Origin: Turnera subulata
Taxonomy: Eukaryota; Streptophyta; Magnoliopsida; Malpighiales; Passifloraceae
DNA: 64,000 nt
Assembly (NCBI GenBank): GCA_028386065.3
Contig: JAKUCV010000164.1
Coordinates: 45,284 to 109,283, forward strand
Reading direction: 5' to 3'
How positions within the stretch are numbered: the stretch's first letter is position 1; every line of letters begins with the position of its first letter. Positions 56,716-64,000 of this stretch are shown piece by piece. A program made the translations under genes and the position numbers. Below the pieces are notes generated by a model that saw only the letters and a list, made by a program, of their open reading frames with translations, was not told where the DNA came from and did no database searches.

Positions 56716-57563
56716 ATGATTTACCCCGGTTACCACCTGATCGTGACATTGAGTTTAGTATCGAACTTATGCCCAGGGCAGAACCCGTATCTATTACTCC
56801 ATTTCGAATGGCACCAGCTGAGTTACGAGAATTTAAAACACAGTTGTAGGACTTGTTGGACAAATGGTTCATCAGGCCGAGTGTATCCTCGTGGGGAGCA
56901 CCATTGTTATTTGTGAAGAAGAAAGATGGATCCCTGAGATTGTGCATTGATTACCGACAACTGAATAAGCTCACAGTGCGGAATAAGTACCCGTTCCCCC
57001 AAATAGATGATATGTTTGACCAATTGTAGGGTGCAAAGTACTTTTCTAAAATTAACTTGAGGTCAGGTTACCATCAGCTAAAAATGAAGGGTGGAGACGT
57101 GCCTAAGACTGCCTTTAGAACCCGTAATGGGCATTATGAGTTCCTTGTGATGTGGTTTGGGTTGACCAATGCTCCGGCTGCATTTATAGATTTGATGAAC
57201 CGAGTTTTTAGACCATTCCTGGATAGATTTGTGATTGTCTTAATCGATGATATATTGGTGTATTCAAAAAGCCAAGAAAAGCATGAAATGCATTTGCTCA
57301 TGGTATTACAGGTGCTAGGGGAGGAGAAGTTGTATGCTAAGTTTTCTAAGTGTGAATTCTAGTTGGAGAAAGTATCCTTTCTAGGGCATGTGGTGATAAG
57401 AATGGGCATTCAAGTAGACCCACAGAAAATTGAAGCTATTCTGAATTGGCCCAAGCCAACTAATGTGACGGAAATGCGAAGCTTCCTTGGACTTGCTGGA
57501 TATTATAGACGGTTTGTGATGGGTTTTTCTTGTATTGCAGCCCCATTGTCTGAGTTGACCTAA
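56716..57563 (+). pseudogene. Gypsy reverse transcriptase
   Basis: Conserved blocks are readable in frame pieces: [40 protein letters not shown] near 56900, [35 protein letters not shown], and the catalytic [10 protein letters not shown] near 57240. TAG codons at 56847-56849 (after TQL), 57027-57029 (after FDQL) and 57360-57362 (after CEF) interrupt it. In each case the expected residue is Gln or Trp, consistent with C-to-T or G-to-A change. Confidence 0.8.
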
Positions 57564-57578
57564 AAGAAGGTACCATTT

Positions 57579-58040
57579 TTGTGGATAGAAGAGCGTGAAG
57601 CTAGCTTCCAAGAGCTTAAGCACAGATTCGCAACAACGTCAATCCTTGCTTTGCCTTATGATGCTTCACGGGTTGGACTAGGCTGTGTTTTGATGCAAGA
57701 AAGCAGGGTGATCACCTATGCCTCCAGAAAACTAAAAAAGAATGAGGAAAATTACCCTGTACATGATCTTGAAATGGTTGTTGTGGTGTTTGCACTGAAA
57801 ATGTGGAGACACTATCTTTATGGTGAGCTGTGTGAGATTTATATGGATCACAAGAGTCTGAAATACATTCAAGAACAACGGGACTTGAATCTTAGGCAAC
57901 GGAGATGGGTTGAACTTCTTAAGGACTATGATTGCACAATTAAATATCAGCCCGGGAAGGCTAATGTTGTTGCTGATGCATTGAGCCGAAAATCAGTTGG
58001 CAGCCTTGCACATTTGTCCGTGACTAGGAGGCCTGTATAG
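57579..58040 (+). pseudogene. Gypsy RNase H
   Basis: [16 protein letters not shown] (catalytic Asp), [30 protein letters not shown] (catalytic Glu), [10 protein letters not shown] (Asp), [29 protein letters not shown] (Asp). All four acidic residues of the family are present. The frame is continuous in this segment. Confidence 0.82.
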
Positions 58041-58279
58041 TTGGCTCATGGCATGAGCTGTTGGATGATGGGTTACGAAGTGAAATTTCTAAAACAGATG
58101 TTCTTTTAGCTCATTATCAAGTGCAACCCATTTTTAGTGATGAGATAGTTGAAGCTCAAGGGGCTGATGCTGAAACTAAGTCGTGGAAAGAAAAGGCCAA
58201 CCAAGGCAAGATGTCGGGATTTGTTGTAACTGATGATGGAATTTTGAGGTATGGAACCAGAATGTATGTCCCTAATGTT

Positions 58280-58960
58280 GAAAATCTTCGCAGGAAACTT
58301 ATGGATAAAGCACACCAACCCATTATACAATGCACCCGGGGTTCCACCAAAATATAGTATTACCTGAAGCAACATTATTGGTGGAATAATATGAAGCAAG
58401 ATATGGCTGAATACGTGTCCAAGCATTTAATGTTTCAGCAAGTGAAGGGGGAACATCAAAAGAAATCATGATTGCTCCAACCTTTGCCAATTCCAGAATG
58501 GAAATGGGAAAGAGTATCCATGGATTTTGTTAGCGGGTTACCGCGTACTGCCGGAGGGTTTGATTCCATTTGGGTAATAGTTGACAGGTTAACCAAGTCT
58601 GCCCATTTTTTGCCGGTGAAGACAACTTATAATTTTACTAAGTTGGCTCAAGTGTTTGTTGATGAGATAGTGAGATTGCACGGGGTACCTGTTTCCATCA
58701 TTCAAGACCGAGGCCCGCAGTTCACTTTAAATTTTTGGCAAAGTTTCCAAGAAGAAATCTGTACCAAGCTGGATTTGAGTACAGCATTCCATCCACAAAG
58801 TGATGGCCAGAGTAAACCGGTGATCCAAATTCTAGCAGACATGCTAAGGGCTTCTGTACTGAGTTATGGGGTTGGCTGGAGCAAATACTTGCCACTAACT
58901 GAGTTTGCATATAATAACAGCTAATCCAGCATTGGCATGGCCCCATATGAAGCCTAATAT
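58280..58960 (+). pseudogene. Gypsy integrase (zinc-binding region and catalytic core)
   Basis: A degraded H-H-C-C region (YLKQHYWWNNMKQDM) precedes the catalytic core. MDFVSGLPRT (first Asp), IQDRGPQFTLNFWQSFQ (second Asp) and SAFHPQSDGQS-like motif are readable from about 58500. At the position of the third catalytic residue the usual SDGQSER reads SDGQSKP, so Glu is replaced by Lys and the D-D-E triad is incomplete. Confidence 0.75.
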
Positions 58961-59064
58961 GGCTGCAGATGTCGTACCCCAGTTTGCTGGGATGAAGTAG
59001 GGATCAGGAAAATGTCGAAATTATTGAGCTATCAGCTGAGAAAGTATGGATTTCCCGCGGGAAT

Positions 59065-59575
59065 TTGGCTGCTGCCCAAAGTAAGCAAAATTCATATGCT
59101 GATAATAGGAGACGGGATTTGGAATTTGTTGTGGGTGATATGGTTTTTCAGAAGGTCTCACCGACCAAAGGAGTAGTGCGGTTTGGCAGAAAAGGAAAAT
59201 TGAATCCTCGGTATATTGGCCTGTTTGAGATACTTGAAAAAGTCGGGCCAGTAGCATATGAACTCGCACTACCACCAAGTCTGTCATAGATTCACCCGGT
59301 ATTTCACGTATCCATGCTACGAAAATATTTACCAGACTCGTCCCATGTTTTAGCTCCACAAGAGGTCCAGTTGGGGACATAATTGACATATGAGGCTCAA
59401 CCAGTTGAGATTGTTGATCGACAGGTGCCCAGGCTATGCAATAAGAATGTAAGTTTAGTGAAGGTTATTTAGGAGGATCCTTGGGGAAGGGAGGCAACAT
59501 GGGAAGCTGAAAAGGACAAGATGGAGAACTATCCGCATTTGTTTCTTTACCAAGGTAATTCGTGGACGAATTCTT
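59065..59575 (+). pseudogene. Gypsy integrase C-terminus and chromodomain-like tail
   Basis: GDMVFQKVSPTKGVVRFGRKGKLNPRYIGLFEILEKVG is the GPY/F-type linker of gypsy integrase. Further on, HPVFHVSMLRKYLPDSSH, EIVDRQVPRLCNK and WGREATWEAEKDKMENYPHLF is the tail of Ty3/gypsy chromoviruses. It is cut by stop codons (59287, 59380, 59470). Confidence 0.75.
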
Positions 59576-59590
59576 ATAAGGGGGAGGTAA

Positions 59591-61142
59591 TGTGAAACCC
59601 CGGACATGAGACGAAAGTCATTTCAAATTTACTTGATGAAGTTGGGGAAGGTGGCAGGAGTATTGGTGCACTTAAGCGCACAACTAGCTAGCAATTGGCC
59701 TCTGTTGGACACCGATTGGCTAGTGTGTGAGCTAGTCAGATTAAGGGCTGATTAGTGGGTGTTAAGAGTTCAATTAGATTAATGATGTGGTTAATTAGAC
59801 TTAATCTTGTGGCATGCTGCCTTAGGCCAAGTGGCCAAAAGGAAGCAGGAGGTGGCACCTGCTTGTGATGGGTGGCACCAAGTTAGGCCACAAGCAGCAA
59901 GTGGCTGCTTAGTCAGCTGCTTGCCCATGGCACTACAGGGCCAAGCAAGCATCTCAAAACCCTCACTTTTCCTGTCCAAATCGTGAAGCATAGAGGAGAG
60001 AAAAGTACTAAGGAGATTTTGAGGGTTCCTAGAGCTGTGATTCAGGTGAACCAAGAGGAGGTGAAAGGGAAGCCCAAACTGAACAAGGCTTCTAAAAGAG
60101 AGAAAGGCCTAGGGAGGCTTAGTTGGAGTAAGTATGCACACATGTGTGGAGTGTTTACCATGCATTCTTGATTTAGATGGAAGGCCTTGATGCCTATCCT
60201 TGCTTGCTGTATATTGTTGCTTATGGATTATTTACGTATGCCTTTGTGATGGTTAATATGATGCTTGTGGATTGGGACTAGCATATGCATTTATTGTACT
60301 CAATTACATTGAGAGATCATTGGCCAATTGATTTGCAGGTAGTGCAAGCAAAGCTTGTACATGCCCAGGATACTATGGACACTTGTGCTAACTTGTGCGC
60401 CAAGGGCAGGACTCTAGTCAGTGCGAGTGATGGCACTGACCTTGCGGAAGCGATTCTGCTTGGCTATGTACATGTGTGACATAATGCTGCTGGGGATTGT
60501 GTTGAAGGGCCATAAGTAATGCGCACTTCCCATAACTGTTCGTATGAGTCTCGAAAATGGGGCTGTGGGCTAAGGGATTGATGGGAAAACTGCCTATCAA
60601 TACAAGCCTCTTCGAGGCACATCGGACCCTAGCTGGTTGGGGGTTGATGGAACCAACAAACGATTTTACTTTGTGATTTTTTGCCCATATCCAGTCATGC
60701 ATTTTATTGTGAGCATTTCTTACATGTTTATATACTTACTGAGTAAATGACTCACCCCCTTCCCATTGTTTGATTTTCAAGGCACAAGGAGAGTGTTAGA
60801 CCCATTTGGGAGGATTCGGACCAGCATAGCCAGTAGAGATGGGTATAGCCTACTTTGGCCTTAAACCAGTTTTGTGCACGTGTACCCGGTAAAAAAGAAA
60901 CTAAGTGTAGTGCCCCTGATTGCTAGCTTGAACTCTGTAACAAAGATAATGTATGTGTGGTGTGTAATATGTATATAACTTCGTACTTCATAAGTAGTGC
61001 ACTGCCGCATGATGTTGCGCGTTAGTTTGAGTGTCCGTCGGGCTAGCTTCTGCCCATTGACAAATAGACTTGTGGGTGCCTTGTCGGGGTTCTTGCTGGT
61101 GCCCTTGGCACCTGGCCAGTAATGCGTTGGCGGGGCGTGATA
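59591..61142 (+). repeat. 3' LTR of the chromovirus-like gypsy element
   Basis: 1,552 bp, collinear with the LTR at 52079. It ends GGGGCGTGATA and is followed by the AAAAG target duplication. Confidence 0.88.
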
Positions 61143-61147
61143 AAAAG

Positions 61148-62448
61148 ACAGTTGAATGTTGAAGCGATGTAGGTGGATGATATCGTTGGGAGTGAGTTGA
61201 AGAAGGGCAGAAACTCTAATACTTCTTTAACGGCAGAGACTACGGAGCCATACGAAGAACGGAATATTTACTGTTCGAAGTGCTTACTAATGTGCGTTTG
61301 ATGAGAAGTATAATGCTTGATGCAATTTTTAACCATCTATGGGAAATCAAGTGGGATTATGGAAACAACTATGGTGCTTACATCTTCCCTAAAAAAAAAA
61401 GCATTTTTGGTGGCGTGCTGTAAGAAATCTATTGCCAACTTGGATGAAGCTGCTGTGAAGGGGGGTAGATTGTGGGCAAAGATGTGAGTTGGATCCCATT
61501 CTCACTAAGGATTCTTGGGGTTCTGGAGGATCCAGCTACAGGAAAACCAGGAATGGGGAGCCCCCTTTTCCGCCCATGCTGCCGAGGAAAACATTGACCA
61601 TCTCTTTCTAGGGTGTCCTATCTCGGCAGAGATTTGGGAAGTATCTCATGTCGCCTCTGTACTAACACCTTTTCTTAATGGACCGTTTGATTCTCTGGTT
61701 TACTATCTGTTTACACAGGGGGATGATAGCATTTGCGAGAAGGTGACGATGACTGCTTGGGCGATTTGGTATGGCTGTAATCAACTCTATTTTCATAACA
61801 AACTTCTCATAACTACACAGGTGCTTGAAGTTGCATACTCGGTATACTCAGCCTTCCAAAGTGCACAGAATCCTATGGGGGAGAATAACCAGACCCGTGC
61901 GCCAAAACGCAGTACACAATGGCACCCACCTTCGAAAGGCCTCATCAAGGTGAACTGCGGTGCTAGGCTCTTTCGTAATTCGATCGGAGGTTTGGGATTT
62001 GTGGCCAGGGACCACGATGGAGACATTTTAGCTGCAGGACACATGCAGGTGACCAACACCTCGGATCCAGAAGTGGTTGAAGCAAGGGTTGCCCTTTTTG
62101 CCTTAGAGAATGCTTCAGAGTTGGGGTTCTATGGCATTATTTTGGAATCTAATTGTTTAAATTTGATTCACCAACACTCTCACTCGTCTGAACCTCTTTC
62201 TTACTTTAGCATGTTAGCTCAAGACATTTTTACTTTTTCTTTGAACTTTAGATCAATTGTGTTTTCGCATGTTAGGGGAGATGGAATTAAGGTGGCTCAT
62301 GTTGTCGCTACGATGGCTAAAAGTATCACTACTTTGCAGGTCTATGTTGAGGATGCTCCTGAACATATCTTGGACCTTGCTCTATTTGATGTTGTACAAA
62401 GATCTACTTATAAGTCGACATCATTCATAAAAAAAAAAAGAAAAAAAG
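61148..62448 (+). pseudogene. LINE 3' part: zinc-binding and RNase H, with A tail
   Basis: After the gypsy element the LINE continues with a shortened ORF and then zinc-binding sequence (ENIDHLFLGCPISAEIWEV near 61590). An RNase H-like domain follows (GLIKVNCGARLFRNSIGGLGFVARD, PEVVEARVALFALE, IILESNCLNLI). The first and third acidic residues expected in RNase H (VNCDGA, ESDC) read Gly and Asn here, so it is inactive. The A-rich end is at about 62430-62448. Compared with ORF1 at 50.5-52.1 kb, the endonuclease and reverse transcriptase are missing, so this copy is internally deleted or composite. Confidence 0.7.
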
Positions 62449-62818
62449 AAGACTGATAAGATTTAAACTCTCATAAAAAACTATCACCCAACTATAAAGA
62501 GCATGTGGCTATATTACAAGTAAGCTTATCTAAAACAAAAGGAAACTATCATGGTACATTTGATAAGAATTAAATTGTAATTCAAGAATTAGCTTTTATC
62601 AACATGGCTTCATTCTAAAGGTTCTTACACATCCAACCCTCTTTAAATACAGTGTATCTCTTAGTGTAACACAATTTCTCTATTATTCAGTCTCTTTAAA
62701 TACAGTGTATCTCTTAGTGTAACACAATTTCTCTATTATTCAGTCTCTCTTAATCTCTTTGTTTTGTATCTGCTCGCACTACAAACACAAGTGAGCAATA
62801 TTATTTTTAAAATTTTTT
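62449..62818. other. Intergenic DNA with a 53-bp tandem duplication
   Basis: A 53-bp unit starting ctttaaatacagtgtatc is repeated exactly (62641 and 62694). No gene is recognised. Confidence 0.8.
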
Positions 62819-63140
62819 GGGTTTTTGGTACAGTTGGTATCCAAATTTCTTACGTTGGGTCAATCATGTACCTATAACTTTTCTCGAGCCATTTATGTAC
62901 CTGGAGTTTACGCGGGCAGGTCAACTATGGGTCTCGGGTGGGGCATGTGCTGACGTGGATGCTGTCAGAAGTTGGGTTGCTGCCCGTCGCTCAAACCGAC
63001 GCCGTTTCGCCATGAAACGACGTTGCTTTTTTATCCACATGTCCAACATGAGGCCCACCGATTGCCACCCGATTCCATTCCGGTTTAAGAGGTTCAATCG
63101 AAGAATTATGGCCCAACAACATCCCTGAAAATTCGTTAAA
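62819..63140. mobile_element. TIR transposon end (Mutator-like family), copy 3
   Basis: It starts GGGTTTTTGGTACAGTTGG and shows the same string order as the copy at 5931: gtacctggagtt, gcgggcaggtca, gggcatgtgctgacgtgg, and a cgacgccgtttcg/cgaaacgacg-type dyad. No inverted partner appears before the window end, so the other terminus is either outside the window or lost. Confidence 0.65.
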
Positions 63141-63565
63141 TGTTAAATCATTAATATATGTCCACTAATTTGATAAAGAATGAATGATATACTTATTACC
63201 CCCATTTCATGGATTAAATGTTAATTTCATTACTAGTGTCTAATAATTTGATAAATAATGATTGATATATTAATTACCCCAAAGTACGGATTAAATGCTA
63301 ATTTTATTATAATTATCCACTAATTTAACAAAGAATCATTAGTATACCATTACCAGAAATCATGGATTAACCTATCGCTCCTTTGCGTTTAAAATATCTT
63401 GTAATTCTGACTCCAATTAATTTCTTTCTATATATATAAATTATTTTTACGAATTATCCGAAATCATGGATTAACTTATTCTTTTCCTTTTCGTTTAGAA
63501 TATCATGTATTTCTCACTCCAATTATTTTGTTTCTATATATAAATTATTGTTATAAATAAATTAT
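63141..63565. other. AT-rich sequence, possibly inside the TIR element
   Basis: Two to three degenerate repeats containing 'ggattaa...tccactaatttgataaagaatga' near 63150-63420. No coding sequence is seen. Confidence 0.5.
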
Positions 63566-64000
63566 GGTGAATGTCATTGTTACCATCCAGTAAAACTCAT
63601 TTTTACCATACCCGAATTTACCCCCGGTAAATACTATACCCATACACCAAACTTCTACTTGGAATTATCTCTTTGGCTAATTACCCTCCATAATTCCATT
63701 TGTCCTAATCCTAATATCATCTTCCTTTACCTAACATCCCTTTGATTTTATCCTTTTAAATTAATCATACTTATTTGTTTTTATCCTCCCATTTCCAACT
63801 GTAAATACCCCTTCATTCCTTCACTTTCATACACTTACAACCCACCATAAACTTCACTCTCTTCTCATTCCATACACTTCTCTTCCAATCTTCCTCCATC
63901 TAAATTTATTATTCTCTTCTACATATTATTATCAAAAGTGTATTATTATTACCAAAGTTGTATTATTACCTTGATCAAGTTTGATCAAGTTTGTATTATT
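63566..64000 (+). repeat. Copia LTR start, running off the window
   Basis: Same orientation and same motif series as the LTR at 19150: 'tacccccggtaaa', 'cataaacttcac[a/t]ctcttctcat', and repeated '[a/c]aaagttgtattatta'. It is cut by the window end. Confidence 0.6.

Larger units (their letters stand above)
52079..61142 (+). mobile_element. Gypsy LTR retrotransposon, chromovirus-like, 9.1 kb
   Basis: The LTRs are at 52079-53631 and 59591-61142 (1,553 and 1,552 bp), starting TGTGAAACCCC. They are flanked by the perfect duplication AAAAG (52074-52078 and 61143-61147). The primer-binding site TGGTAGCGGAGC is at 53636-53647, and the polypurine tract AAGGGGGAGG lies just before 59591. The order gag, protease, reverse transcriptase, RNase H, integrase and a chromodomain-like tail is that of Ty3/gypsy. 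A solo LTR (53808-54920) lies in the leader. Stops and shifts in every gene make it defective. It inserted into a LINE. Confidence 0.92.

Overview
The window looks like a stretch of repeat-rich nuclear DNA from a flowering plant, probably a eudicot, although the species cannot be fixed from sequence alone. The only convincing host genes are two tandem, same-strand (minus), six-exon genes at 8.1-10.7 kb and 14.0-16.3 kb. Both encode paralogues of the plant TenA-HAD fusion protein TH2, a thiamin-salvage enzyme. In both copies the TenA-like half keeps its expected catalytic Asp, Cys and Glu. The HAD phosphatase half has lost its nucleophilic Asp (Ser in one copy, Asn in the other) and one motif IV Asp. 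A 2.0-kb terminal-inverted-repeat (TIR) transposon with a 10-bp target duplication lies between the two genes.

Left flank (1-8 kb): a minus-strand, apparently non-coding LTR element with its LTR; a minus-strand gypsy gag-protease remnant with its LTR; and a 5'-truncated LINE (zinc-binding and RNase H regions). The LINE is split by a 1.4-kb TIR transposon and by a 359-bp solo LTR.

Centre (16.6-28.9 kb): a small LINE tail with an 18-bp target duplication, a copia LTR, an LTR-type repeat that received a nearly complete two-ORF LINE (20.06-25.98 kb), a tandem duplication, and a 268-bp hAT-type MITE.

The block 28.9-45.7 kb is a large LTR element with no recognisable coding capacity (16.8 kb, TSD CTTTC), inserted into a decayed copia pol gene. 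Nested in it, on the minus strand, is an 8.5-kb copia derivative (31290-39790, TSD TCTTA). This derivative has gag but no pol. In place of pol it carries an acidic-tailed 'plant transposon protein' ORF and, on the opposite strand, an unrecognised gene-like unit with its own TATA box and polyadenylation signal. The derivative is peppered with about 48 copies of a 12-bp palindrome, AACATCGATGTT. They come in pairs 20-21 bp apart, and the pairs mostly recur every 72-74 or 42-43 bp. The arrays lie just upstream of TATA boxes in the LTRs and just upstream of the internal ORF. This is the most unusual structure in the window.

Right flank (47-64 kb): a minus-strand copia LTR carrying a 1.2-kb solo LTR, a foldback element, and a LINE remnant split by a 9.1-kb chromovirus-like gypsy element. 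That gypsy element has both LTRs and an inserted 1.1-kb solo LTR. Next come a third TIR-transposon end and a copia LTR that runs off the window. Most retroelement genes are broken by stops, many of them explicable as C-to-T or G-to-A changes, as expected for methylated, ageing transposons. No tRNA, rRNA or CRISPR was seen.
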